Below, piece by piece: positions 22,508 through 34,389 of a stretch of 64,000 nucleotides of DNA. How positions within the stretch are numbered: position 1 is the stretch's first letter; every line of letters begins with the position of its first letter. Origin of the DNA: Topomyia yanbarensis. Its lineage: Eukaryota > Arthropoda > Insecta > Diptera > Culicidae. The stretch lies in contig NC_080671.1 of the NCBI RefSeq assembly GCF_030247195.1, positions 12,291,343 through 12,355,342 of the forward strand, in the 5' to 3' direction. The translations under genes were made by a program, and so were the position numbers. A model generated the notes under the pieces. It saw only the letters and a list, made by a program, of their open reading frames with translations. It was not told the DNA's origin and ran no database searches.

Positions 22508-24693
22508 TAGGGGAACCCGGGGCTATTAAGGCAGTGAAGGTAATTCGGACCCCCTCGATTTCTCAGAAAATAGCAAGACTTTTCAGCTATCGTACATATT
22601 CGTGGAACCGCTATTCTGAAGCATTAGTTTTGAGAGCTGAAGTTGATTTTTTGTTATTTGTTAAAAAAAGATACAACGTGTTTCGTTGTTTTGCCATTCT
22701 CAAAACAAAAATCATTATAATGGAAAAATGATTTTAATCCACCTAACAGTGTGATGAGACATTTCTTATAACTTTTATCACTCTTCGGATATTATATCGT
22801 TTGAGAACATTTAGAACTTGATGCTTCGCTTTGTTTTTGATAACACATACTACATGGGATAGTGGCAGGACTCAGAGAATCGCTCAAATCAGCATAGGAC
22901 AACATCAGTGCTAGAAATCTCAAATCAAATCAATGGGAAGCGAAAAAATGGCCCATAAAATAGACATAGCTACGAATTATTGTTAATGCTCTGTTAATAA
23001 AATATCTAAATTGTGGTGGGAAAACTGAATTTTCCTAAAGGGGTTATATATTGTACTGAGCCAAAAAAATCGCATTTTTTTGAATCGATTTGAAGTTTAT
23101 ACTTTACCCTTTGGCGATTGTTTACTTTTTCGGTCCCACCTATCAGCATTGAAGTATCGCCCTTACGTTTTCTTACAATAACTACCGTTCTACACCACCG
23201 ATTTCGTCCGTGTTTTTTAATAGAGATCATTGTTACTATTTACAGCTGGTATCAGCTTGATAAGCCTTAAAAAAAATACGAAAATAACAGTTTCACCTCT
23301 AAACTGCTAGCAAAAAAGTATCGCCCTGTTTGTTTGCATGGAGCGTGGAGGGCGAAACTTTAAATAAACAAACAAAAATACAGTTTCGTCCGTTGTATTT
23401 TTTGCTGTAGTTTAAGTAAGCAATATCGTAGAATCAAAATTTTTAGGTTAATTTGTTGCGTTTCAAAGCCCTCATTCGCATGTATGAAAAAGCCTTATGT
23501 TTATATTTGTAAGTATCGCCCTATTCACAAAAAAGCGTTGAAATGAAATCGCAGCTTCTGATATCACACTATCATGAGTGCATAGTTCCAAATTTTACTT
23601 CGACATCGACTTTTTCTAAAGGTGACTTCCCAGTAGTATCCTAGATTTGAATTATTATCGCTAATCCTAATGCCAAAGAACAAATAAAAACCTCTCGAAA
23701 ACGAACCGTTTGGGAAAATCATCATCATTACTGAAATTTTCATTTTCACGAATCTTTTCGATAACATTCCGTTACATGCGTTAATTCACTGGGTGCACAG
23801 TGCTCTGAAAATCTAGCGAAATCGTCTTAGGGCACCAGCGGGTCTAATTCAGAGGTATGTGCGCGGCGAGTTAAATCTGTAAAGATTACTAAAAATTAAT
23901 TTCTATTCCATAATTTTCAGTTCAGCAATTCGAGAGAGCGTGCTCACCGCAAGCCATGAAAAATAGGCTACGTTGTGAAGCGATGGTCACTATTTATTAA
24001 AAAATCACGGCTAAATAAAAAATTAAACTATTAAAAAATTTCAAATAGTTTATAATTTTCACAAACTTATTAGGAAAAATTGTTTAATAAGCTTTCGTAA
24101 TATTGTGTAGGAAAAAAGCTGAAAATTTCAGTATTTTCTCTATCTGCAACGTATAAACCCTTAAGTATAACAATTAATTGGAATAGGTACGCCAAATTTT
24201 GGAGAAGTCTATAAAATAACCCCTTGAAAGCTACCTAAAAATTGTTGTAGATCGATGCAATAAAAAAATCTCCAAAAATGAAATGTACCTATTAATGTGA
24301 AACACAGCGAATAATACATACAATAAAGACCCATTTTTATCAGTCTCATGGCGTATTTTAGGCTGACAAAATGGGGACATTGACTAAATCGGGCAATTTT
24401 TTTCTTTATAATAAACTGAAGCTGTTAAAATATTCTTCTCGTCCCTTGATATAGTCTGATAACTATTTCTGATTATGATGAACTTTTTATTTTTGCATAC
24501 TTCCATCTTCATGATAAGGAAAACATGCTCAAGAAAGGATTTACTCGAATTCAGTCTTGTTCGTCTGCTAGAGCCCATCATTCATTTTTGGCTGATAAAA
24601 TCGGGGTTTCAATGTGTTATAATAGATATTCAGCATTCGAAGAAGTTTCTTGTGAACGAGTGTAGAACGACTTTGTTTCTACTTACTTGAAAT

Positions 24694-26497
24694 CAGCGGC
24701 GTAGCAAGAAATTCGGTTTGGTGAAAATCGATCATACTGTCCAAACGGCATAATTCCGAAACCGTAATTTTTTAAGTTTTAAAATTATTCAGAATTAATT
24801 TTTCAGGAAATAGTAACAGAGTTCGTGTCTTTAGCGAATTTGTTGAGATTTTATTGTAGTCATGAATATTAACCTGAGAAATTCACCATAAATACTTCTT
24901 GGGCGATATACCATCAACATTATTTTATCAAATGATGCCCTGTTTAACGTTTGTAAAACTCATCGAAGATACTAAACCTCCGAAATTCGCGGTTTCAAAA
25001 TGGTGCTATCTTGACCTAAAATTACTGTTTTTAAAACATTTGACCTATACATATAATTGGCCATAAAACAAAAATCAAAAGCTCATCAAAATCGATCAGA
25101 ACCTGCTAGAGTCGAATGGAAATCGTCATTTTTCATAAATTTCTCTCTACATTTGGAAAGTGTTATCCTCGTTATTAATCATATTACGTTTTCGTCTCAA
25201 CTCAACGCATTCCCAAAATAAAAACCTGTTTTAATCCATCTAGTGGTGCAATTGTGCTTTTCTCATTTGTCCAGACTACGATTCCATGGCTGGTTATGTT
25301 CAATACAATGGTGGATATGAATATTACATGTTCAGTACGATTTGCACATACATACAATGGATCGACAGCCACGATCTTGAGATACTATGTGATACTGAAA
25401 CATCGCTTGAAACCAGCGGCGGATCATGGAGAAAGATCCGGGAGGTCCAGGTACTGCCGAAATTTTTCAACTTGTTAAGTAATTTTAAACTAGTTTTAAT
25501 TTTAAAGTAGCAATCCCTCACTGCATACTCCCTCCGGGCCGGTATGATTGACGATTTTTGGAGTGATTGCATAACCTTTCTATATGAGAAAGGCAAAAAT
25601 GTACCAAAGTCCAAAGAAGTCAATTTTTGTCAAACATCTCAATGTTTCATGCATTTTAAAGTCATTTGGCATCAAAAATACAAATTTGATTTTGAAAATT
25701 TTTCATTTCAGTTTATATGGAAATTTGCTGTGTGATTGCACTCTACAACTCGTAGCTCCGGAACCGGAAGTCCAATCAATAAAAAAATTCAATAGCAGCC
25801 GATGGGAAGGTTGTACCTTTCATTTGAGACTAACTTTGTGCTAATCGGTCCAGCCATCTCTGAGAAACAGAGGTCACATTTTTTTACACATACACACATA
25901 CATACACACAGACATTTTCCGATCTCGACGAACTCAGTCGATTGGCATATGACACTCGGCCATCCGGGTCGGGATTAGATTGACGAATTTTAGAGTGTAT
26001 GAGAAAGGCAAAAACATTTTTAGCAACTGTTGAAAGTTATGCATTTTTTTGGTGAGCAGTTCTATGTTCCATAGACATTAAATCAATTTTAACTTCGCTT
26101 CCTATTAAATAAAGACCCTTATTACAGTACATTTCTACAAAAAACGAGCTCAATTTGAAAATAAATCTGAGAATTATGATTGATTACAGAACTCTGTAAT
26201 TTTCTATTGGAATGTTTTCAGGCAGGAATTTGATATTGATGCTATTAGATAACTATGAGATCAAGATCAATAGATCAGTTACATGTCAGGACCCCATTCC
26301 GACAATTTATCAAAAGTCCTCATGATGTTTACAACAACAGGTTATCAATCCAGGGATCAGATAATTGTTATTGTAAAATTTAATTAATTCATCTGCATCA
26401 ATAAATTTTCAACTTCAATCCGATATTTTTTTTTTTGGTGTGGGGGGGGGGGTTGTATGGTGTTAAACCCCAAAACCTTCTCTTGGCTACGCCGTTG
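24694..26497. mobile_element. hAT-like non-autonomous insert nested in copy B
   Basis: The ends CAGCGGCGTAGCAAG and CTTGGCTACGCCGTTG are inverted repeats beginning CA(G/A), as in hAT elements. The flanks CTTGAAAT (24686-24693) and CTTGGAGT (26498-26505) match at 6 of 8 positions, consistent with an aged 8-bp duplication. There is no transposase. A short repeat (25229-26013) is nested within it. Confidence 0.6.
25229..26013. mobile_element. Short repeat of the AATCCACCTAGTGG family, nested in copy B
   Basis: It begins TTTTAATCCATCTAGTGG and ends TATGAGAAAGGCAAAA. An internal CCTTTCTATATGAGAAAGG hairpin lies near 25577-25596. One copy of the unit amplified at 15768-17400 lies at 25711-25870. 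A remnant of the GGCGGATC-type MITE lies at about 25412-25510. Confidence 0.6.
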
Positions 26498-26568
26498 CTT
26501 GGAGTTATTTATTTCGCTTTCATTTTCCGATATGTTTCAGATCGATCCGATGGTTATAAGTTAGAAAA

Positions 26569-26622
26569 TGATGATGATGTTGTTTATTATAGAGGATTTA
26601 ACCCTAAGGGTCATTCTCCTCA
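26569..26622 (-). mobile_element. 54-bp truncated retroposon end with 11-bp target duplication
   Basis: The 54-bp insert is absent from copy A and is flanked by AAGTTAGAAAA on both sides (26558-26568 and 26623-26633). Its left edge is TGATGATGATG, so on the minus strand it ends in an (ATC)n-like tail. This fits target-primed insertion of a severely 5'-truncated LINE or SINE. The source family is not identified. Confidence 0.75.
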
Positions 26623-27467
26623 AAGTTAGAAAAATTGCAGTCAGAAGGTTTGCACAAATGAACATTTTTGTACTGATAAGTTATCAAGTTCCTTCCAGAC
26701 AACTTGGAAGTGTTCGGTGATTATCTCTAGCGGTTGTAGATAGTAAAATGAAATACAAAATTCGTTTTATCGAAATAATGTTTAGCTTATTTCAATGGAT
26801 TATTACTATATTGAAAAATAAATAGGCGACAAAGAGTAATCAACAAACAACAAGCCATAACTTTTAAAGTATTCAAAATAGATATTTCAGTAAAGTTATT
26901 CGCAAAAGTAAGAGCTACAAATTTGCTGAAGACATCATTTCGATATAATCACTTCCAAGAAAATTTGTGAAAATATCTCACTCATAGGGGGATTAATCAG
27001 CAAAAGCACAATACCGAAAGAAAGGGCATATTGCCTCCATTAAATTCTCCGAAGATACTATTGACCTAAAATAAGCCGTTTTGGCGTTAATAATAGATTA
27101 CATGTTTTTGGTCATATTTCTGGCAATGGAAAATGATAAAAATCTTTCGTCCGCGTTTAATGTTAAATATCTCTTTTGATAATAGTCCGATTTCAACAAT
27201 CTATAGCTTGTTCGAAAGGTATTTGTTAAAGCTGTCTAAAAACATATAAATTGTTAATCTATGTTGTCAATTTCGGGAGATATTTTAAAAAAAACTGCGA
27301 AAAACGCCATTTTTACACATTCAAGCATTCATATCTTGAAAACTAAACATCAGAATCAAAAACAAATTAATAGCGTTCATACTGCTTTTTAGTTCTTTCA
27401 TTTAAAGTTGGTTTGGATAAGATCGGTTCAGCCATTGCTGAGAAACACGAATGAGAATTTGTCCGTT

Positions 27468-27471
<4 letters not shown>

Positions 27472-27507
<36 letters not shown>
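27472..27507. repeat. (AC)n microsatellite in copy B
   Basis: An uninterrupted AC run near the 3' end of copy B. The equivalent site in copy A has AG interruptions. Confidence 0.9.
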
Positions 27508-27510
<3 letters not shown>

Positions 27511-28461
27511 TTGTCCCAAATCGTCGAGCTGAGTCGATTGGTATATAAGACTCGGCCCTCCGGGCCCCGGAAAAAATCTTGAAAGTTTGAGCGAATTCTA
27601 TACATTTCTTTTATAAGAAATGTAAAACCGTGATTAAAGCAACAAATAGAAGTGAAAAAATAAAAGGTTAGTGTTTTGGAAAGCTTGAGGCCTTTATTTT
27701 ATGGAATGATTTTTGTTTGGGTGAAAACAGAGATATTTTCGAGACGCTCACCACTTTTGTGCGATATGAGCGTAAGGGGCTATTCGGACCCCCTATTCTG
27801 CCAACCACCGTTCAGCGGCTGCGCACACCATTGCACACGCCACAGCAAAGAAAATACAATCCGCCACCAATCGACAGCTGTGACATACCATGTAAAGTTT
27901 TTGTGAAGCAATTTATTTATTTTTTTGCTTCTTAAGTAGTGTCTCTTGTAACTACTTCATAGGTAAATATAATTTCATCGTAAAAAAAAATAAAGAAAAA
28001 TGACGGTCTGAATTGCCCCGTAAGGAGGTCCGAATTACCCCTACATTGTAAAAGGCTGAAAAAACGTAGAGGTTTGCAAATCGTCGCCTAGCGCTGCCAT
28101 TGAGTGATGCAAATGAACTTTTTATGGCACCAAAATATAGCTGAGGTTTCAAACTAACATTTAGGAGTTTTGACCTGTAATTTTTTTCGCATCTATCCAC
28201 CTAAAAGGCCGATTTGCTTAAGTAGGTCCGAATAGCCCCGGGTTCCCCTATTTATTTCACGCTTTTATGGAATTATAGGGTCCTTTATTATATTAAAGAC
28301 GGTATTAAGTAGGACCGGCGAAACACTTGTTTTCCGAGTGGGTAGTAAGATTCGGAGTGATTTCTACTCGTACTGACGAAAATTCAGACATGGTGTATAT
28401 AAGTGAAAGTTTAAATTTAAGTTAAACTACCTGGTGGCTATTTGGAAACACCCTTTGTTAA

Positions 28462-28537
28462 CCCTCCGGAAGTCGCGCGTATGCTCTAAGACGATTTCGT
28501 TAGATTTTCAGAGCAGCGTGCACTCAGTGCCGTAAGG
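28462..28537. mobile_element. Tiny TTAA-flanked repeat
   Basis: A 76-bp segment starting CCCTCCGG and ending CCGTAAGG lies between TTAA tetranucleotides (28458-28461 and 28538-28541). Its core CTAAGACGATTTCGTTAGA is an inverted match to about 1760-1805 in copy A. TTAA flanks suggest a miniature piggyBac-type element, but the ends are too short to be sure. Confidence 0.35.
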
Positions 28538-28821
28538 TTAACGGGCTATGTAACCGACCGCTCAATAAAAATGTGTTTGTTGATTACTGATACTACAAAT
28601 GTACCACAGCTAAGTACCAATTACTGTATTCTTTTAAGTTTAGTTAAACCTTTCTTTGTGAAGGTACTGAAGCCCGCATGATAGTGTTGACTAATGGGAA
28701 GGTATCTCCGACAACAGACATCCCCACTGGCGCAGATAGATGGAGGTAGATTTTAAAATTTCTCCGATTGCAAAATAATGCCGATAAATCTCCTTTTCGA
28801 TATAAATTATATTCATTTAAT

Positions 28822-29035
28822 ACAACAGACCCCTAGCAGGTCTACTTCCGAACCCAAGACAACCCATTTAACATCATCGATCAAACGCGTAAACTAACTA
28901 AACAACACTCCGCCGTGTACGAAGAAATATCTTGTCTACGTACCCGCATGGGAAGTCGAGATTGATGGTGTAGTCTCCTTCCAAAACCCTTTGCTTCAGT
29001 CAGTGAGAACTCTGGTTTGTAAGTAATTGCGTTCA
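28822..29035 (+). pseudogene. LINE ORF1 (gag-like) fragment
   Basis: The plus strand reads NPFNIIDQTRKLTKQHSAV and then, in another frame, YLVYVPAWEVEIDGVVSFQN. These resemble ORF1 proteins of mosquito LINEs with RNA-binding gag-like domains. The fragment lies just upstream of an endonuclease piece in the same orientation, so both probably belong to one insertion. Confidence 0.6.
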
Positions 29036-29089
29036 GAAAAAAATCGAAGAATATAAGCACTTATTTTCAATCAGTCTTATGTCGAACCT

Positions 29090-29995
29090 TTCGCCGGATC
29101 TACTCTTACAAACTTTGATCTACCTCAAACCACGAGCTTAGTGACAACTTCAATATGGCCATTTTTAACACGGGTGAAATAACACGGATTCCCGTTGCCC
29201 CAGTGCAACCGAGCGCTTCAGACTTATCTCTCTGTTCGACATCGCTGGGGTTAAATTGCAAGTTGATCCCCACCGTTGTGACCATCTGCCAAACGTAATT
29301 GCTATTGCTAACGACTCAGGGCCACCGAAGAGAATCAATGTTTCGTATGATCTCACACGAAATATTGATTGGAAAAGTTACGCCTTCGCGACGGTCGACA
29401 AAATTGAATTCACGCGAGAGCTTCCTCCAAAAGGCGCGGGCGGGTTTTGCTGGCTTGATTCTCGACACCATGATTTAAGTTCCGACAAATAATTCCTGAA
29501 GGTCGGAACGGCTGACAACTTCAGGAAGTGCGCGACGTTAGAAAAAAAAACAATGAAGAGTTTGATAAAAAAAATAATAAACGCAATTATCGTCGCCGAT
29601 TCGTCGACGGATTAACAAGAGGAACATCGATGCGCATTGTTTGATGCACGGCTCGACGTATGAGTAACCGAAACAGTATCGACGAGAGCGTAGAATATTC
29701 AAACCGCTGGATATTCGCTTGCGTCAAGACGATCTGTCCCGGACCAGGTAACCTAACGCGCCGCATCTCCTTGCGTTACTACGCACTAAACTCCGTTTTT
29801 GATGATGGAGGTCTACTTTGCTCTCTTGTCATGCAAAAATAACACCCCGTGTTCAAGAGAATCAAATTCAACTGCCTGATTCTGCGAAGAAGCGCTTGTT
29901 AAATTAATTCAACACAACAAAATTCTGCCTCCGACCACAACTCGTATCGGCCGATTGCAATGCTGTCCTTTTTAGATAAAGTTCAACAAGACTTT
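29090..29995 (+). pseudogene. LINE ORF2 fragment: APE endonuclease end and start of reverse transcriptase
   Basis: The product would nick target DNA and prime reverse transcription. SASDLSLCS near 29215 and DPHRCDHLPNVIAI near 29265 match the C-terminal part of APE-type endonucleases, with Cys where the usual SDH motif has Ser. SYDLTRNIDWKSYA follows. Later pieces (FVDGLTRGTSM, ARRMSN with EYSNRWIF, and SCKNNTP) match the linker before the reverse transcriptase. Several frame changes and stops are present. The remainder of the polymerase is missing here. Confidence 0.6.
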
Positions 29996-32423
29996 CATAT
30001 AAAAGGCCAAAGATTCAACTGTTTCGACTGTGAAGGAATTATGAACATTTCATTGGGCCAGTTATAGAGAGTCTATTGAGATTCTTATGTTTTTTTTTTA
30101 ATTTTGAACCTGAAGGTAATTTAAACGAATTGCAATTTATTTCGTACCGATGAACAAACTTTTTCCATAAATAAATTTATTGAAATAAAAAGCCTTCGCA
30201 AATTTCAGGGGACCCAGAATAAACAGAACAAAATTTTATGTGCGTTAGTTATTAAATCCGTAAAGTCAAATAATTACTAACGATCAATCACCGTAGTTCA
30301 AAAACAAACAATATCGAACCACCTGCAATTAATCTAACGCAATTCTTCGTTGCAGCTGGCCCCATTCACGTCTACTCCGGCTGATCTATCATCCCTCGTT
30401 AGGAAACTAACTGGCGGATGTAATTGAATCTACCACGAACAAATAGAATCGTTTAGCTCATTTGCACTACAGAGGCGGCCGTCGGCACATGACCAATTGA
30501 ACAAATGACACCAGTAATTGTGAAAATCTGTAAGGAAGAAAAAAATCACCATCCGTTCACCCATCGCTGATAATTATCGTTGAAGGAATGAATAATAATC
30601 GACCATTTGCGGTCCAGATCGTAAATCTCAATATAACTATGCAGCATGGTTCGGTGGCTCCGGGCGTGGATCGAAAACGGCAAGCGTTAAGTTCGAGACT
30701 CACTTTGGAGTAGTTAGTTATGAGTGCAAACAAATTTAACCACACTTCCAACCAACCGCACGCCCCAAGCAGGCTGTGTGAAAATACAATCAACCACGGT
30801 GGTCACGGCTTGTTGCACTTTGCGATCTGCATTTGAATAGCTATATCCGCATTATTGCACCTTACCGTAATAGTGGCGATCACTAATGAGTGATAATTCA
30901 ATAATTGCCATTGTTCGGCCAATTCCGCGGTAGATTGACAGGCAGCGATAGGCACGCGGGAAGATCAATATCCGATTGTGGCAGCTAGTAGTCGGCTGCA
31001 GCATTTAGCTCTAATTGCTCAATTGAAAGATCTCCGCCAGGCCGATCGTCATCCGGCTCCCGTCAATCCGCCATGAATCGGTTTAATTAGAAATTCAAAT
31101 GACGATGAGATCAGCTGAAAAGCGAACCGAGACAACCTGTCAAATGTGGGTACGTAGACGTAGGATCGATCGTCATCACTGAATGAATATCATCGCGCGG
31201 CAAAGGGTCACACACACACGTGATCGCGTAGATCGGTATTAATTATGGTGACTTTTTTCTGTTTAATTTAACTAATTGGATGCCGCGATCGCCGCTGGAA
31301 GAAATGATTCAGACTGTATGCAAACGGTTGTCACCGACCAGTGAAGGTATAAATGTTATTGACGTAGGGACAGGTGCCAAATGATGAGCTGGTAGCTGGT
31401 AGAATTTTGGATTGATTTATCGGGTAATTATGTCGTCTAGGCTTTAATGAGTGTTTTGGCTAGTTAACTCAGTCAAAATAAGATTGGATTTCGTTAAAAA
31501 ATGACTCATTAGGTTTGCTATATCCTTGTAGGTTGAAACACAACAACAATATTCAACACTGTTCCATGACAACCGCCAATGTGCGTGTATAAAGCTGAAC
31601 GAACGCGTACACAATTCTTTATGGTTACTTCGATCGTAGCTCAATCTCAAGCACAAGCTTAATAACAGTTCGAAAATAGTAATTACTCATGGCTGTTGTA
31701 CAAAACCGTTCCAGTCTCGCCCCAAGCTTCCTACTAGACAGAAACTTAAATTACCAAGAAGGTGGCGTTAGTTTTACATTTCCACCGAAAGTTTTATCGC
31801 TAAATTTCACGCAAGCAATGTTTGCCTAATCGGTACTGGTTGCTGTACACTACCTACTGTTTAGTTTTGTAGTTTTATTTTATCTGATCGATTCGGTTGC
31901 TTTCATCTGTTTTCCTGCGCGCGATTAAATCGGAGCGAAACGGAGGGAATGAATAATTGCTTCATTAAAATTGAACGAAATTATTGCCGGCTTGCAGGTT
32001 GGTACTGACGCCACCGCACCTAATCGTAAATTATGCCTACTGCTCCTACAGCTCAAGAGCAAAAAGACCCGGCCTACTATCTGTGAGACTTTGATCTTTG
32101 GCTTTATTTAATAGTGCACAACCAGTGACAGGGATGGGGATCTGTGATCTGAAAACATAGTTAGGAGGCGTTGCTTATGTATCAAAGACACAAAGAATGA
32201 TGTATTCTATTTTTTGTTTTGATTTTATAATATAGAAATTAAGAACCTAGCCACACAGCAACAATCGCATCCAAACGTATAAAAATCAAACGAAAAATTG
32301 ATCACGTCCCAATTCAATACTAAGCTCAAAAAGAGTCAAGTCGAGCTAGTGATGTAGTATTTGTGTCATGCTACGTGTACGCATATGAGCCGTAGAAAAG
32401 TCTATGCACATGATCACAATGTT
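29996..32423. other. TE-poor island, no gene recognised
   Basis: From about 30300 to 32000 no repeat family of the window is present. Many TAATTG/CAATTA motifs and balanced complexity are seen. No credible exon or RNA gene was found. It may contain conserved non-coding DNA, which only cross-species alignment can show. Confidence 0.3.
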
Positions 32424-33545
32424 GCATCGCTTGACAGATCGTCGCTGTTGTGCTATCTTATGACAAACGCCATTTTGGGGTAAACTGAGTTAGATATGCC
32501 ACATTACTCGTCTAACGAATCTCTACAAGATGGCGTTTCCAGAATTTTGAAATTATGCTTGGTTAGTGAAATATAGCGAGAAAAGTGATTAGAAATTGTG
32601 AGTTTTTTGCTTCAAATCATTATATCTTGGGATTGGCTCAAGTTATAATAAAATTTTAGTTGCTTTTATGTGTAAAAATGTCGTAGGAGCACAATGGCAT
32701 AATAATTTTCAAAAGAAAAATGCATGTATTGGGAGAAAAACGCAGTTTTAGCTTTAAACTGGAAATATTGCCTATTTGGCAACACTGTAACTAAAAATAA
32801 CTATTTTTTTTAGATTCCCTGACTCATTTCCTTCAAAATGCATCCAACCGATTGTTTATAGACCAAATGAAGCCAAAGGTATGAATAAAAGTTCATAATT
32901 GATGATTTTTTTCTTTGGAAAATTTTCCATGCACCATTATGACACGTCATACAAATTTTTTCATCAATACACACCTATGACACGTGTAAGTGCGACTTTT
33001 GTTTACATTTTTAGTGAAAACTCGCACCATAGTCAACCGATCTTCGTAATATTTGAGAGATTAGTACAGAATAGGTACACTGAAAAAAATCCAAACGTTA
33101 ATTCTATTTGCTTCAAACCGCTTAAAATTCATATGAAGAAGAAATGCTATTGTTATCACGCGCACACATACCTTCTATGTGTCAATTGTATAAACTATTT
33201 ATGCACACACATAAGTTATATGTGCATATTATTATAGAATGGGGTTTTATGTGCCTATTAGTTATGAAATGTGAGTGTAAGATTAATATTTCTTGTAAAT
33301 ACACACATTAGGTTTATGTGCCAGCAAATAGTGTGTATATGCCTCCGTTAATTGCAAAAATCTATGTGTAAAATCAATAGGCATAACGTTTACTTTTTTT
33401 GAGTCTAGTAGCATCAATTGTCTTCTCTGAATTGTTTCTACCATATATAAGTTTCATGATATTCAATCTCAAACTTTAAAAATCGTTTTTCTCGAAATGT
33501 GCAAAATGGCGCTTGTCATAAGATAGCATAACAGCGACGAGATAA
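32424..33545. mobile_element. 1.1-kb non-autonomous TIR element
   Basis: The left block CGTCGCTGTTGTGCTATCTT (near 32440) plus ATGACAAACGCCATTTTG has its reverse complement at about 33503-33542 (CAAAATGGCGCTTGTCATAA onward). This gives arms of about 40 bp with a few mismatches. The inside is AT-rich and contains many TATGTG/CACATA motifs but no protein. No target duplication was identified. Confidence 0.6.
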
Positions 33546-33834
33546 CGTTGCATACTATAACGCTGACGCACTTCAAAATTTAAATTCAATGCTGCGTTTA
33601 AACTGACAACAAGCTCATAGTAGGCGTATAGTCGATATCAGTTCAAAATAATAAGCTTGGATAATTGTGTTTGGATTGTATTCGTCTCAAGACGATCGCT
33701 GCAAACGACTGTTTGTAGCGTTGTTCTGATCACAATATTTCCAGCCAACCAGGATAAGGAGGAGGAATATGAATGTTTTTCGCTGTTTTATAATATATTT
33801 TCAAACCTTCCATTGCAGTATTCACGAAGATACG

Positions 33835-34158
33835 ATGGAAAATTTTGAGAGTAGCCTGATTGAACAGGTAGAGTAATATTCTGTATGGCAAGGCTTCGCT
33901 GGATTTCAAATATACCACAAAAGAAGAAAAGGTATTTCGAGTTAAACATTGATGGTAAGTAGTTGATTTATTTAACATGTTTACTAAAATTTAACTGCAT
34001 TAATAGGACAAAGACAAGATGGAGGAGCTTGTGTGACCGATTTATAAGAGAATACCGAAAGGCGGACGAACTAGATCGGGTTCGGCGGCAGCTTAAAATC
34101 CGCAATGGTTTATTTAGGAGGAGCTCAAGTTTTTCAAAGCTCACACTGAAACTCGTGC
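33835..34158 (+). pseudogene. MADF-domain gene remnant with a retained intron
   Basis: MADF domains are Myb/SANT-like DNA-binding modules common in insect regulators and in accessory proteins of PIF/Harbinger transposons. After an acceptor-like CCTTCCATTGCAG, ATG at 33835 starts MENFESSLIEQVE. The frame then shifts, and LYGKASLDFKYTTKEEKVFR continues the domain, with a TGA after VKH. A donor GTAAGT at 33955 and acceptor TAATAG ending at 34006 bound a 52-bp intron of normal mosquito size. The second exon, in matching phase, reads TKTRWRSLCDRFIREYRKAD, the conserved C-terminal MADF helix. A further donor GTAAGT lies at 34159. One frameshift and one stop indicate a pseudogene or a sequence error. 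No BESS motif or downstream exon was found before the LINE at 34390. Confidence 0.6.
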
Positions 34159-34389
34159 GTAAGTATTTAATTGGATTGGAGACCCTCTATTATTTCAAAT
34201 TTACCTGTGTTCCTCTACTGTTTGAGTAAACCTTAGATTTACAATTTGCTTACAAATTGTGAGTACTCTCCAATACGGCGAACCTCGAACTCTGGCTCGT
34301 TACATAGTGTTGAGAATATATGAGGTTTCTTTATACAAAGGTACAAATGTAATGAAGAGAACACTACAGGTACCATTTATTTGAAGTTT

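Larger units (their letters stand above)
22732..27627. mobile_element. Large composite repeat, copy B (~4.9 kb)
   Basis: Same limits and orientation as copy A, with ACATTTCTTATA at 22759-22770 and TATAAGAAATGT at 27612-27623. It sits inside the GGGGAACCC TIR element. Relative to copy A it lacks about 252 bp after GAAGTTTATACTTTAC. It carries a 124-bp segment missing from A and a 54-bp insertion with an 11-bp target duplication at 26569-26622. No direct repeat flanks it (left flank GGAAAAATGA, right flank CCGTGATTAA). No proteins are recognised. Confidence 0.8.
22510..28248. mobile_element. TIR element with GGGGAACCCGG ends, split by copy B
   Basis: Outer ends GGGGAACCCGGGGCTATT (22510-22527) and its complement (28231-28248) form an 18-bp perfect inverted repeat, flanked by TA on both sides (22508-22509 and 28249-28250). 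Removing copy B (22732-27627) leaves an element of about 840 bp. Subterminal GGTCCGAATTACCCC-type blocks recur inside. No transposase is visible. A deleted relative lies at 12161-12394. The TA duplication suggests a Tc1/mariner-type mobiliser, which is inference. Confidence 0.75.
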
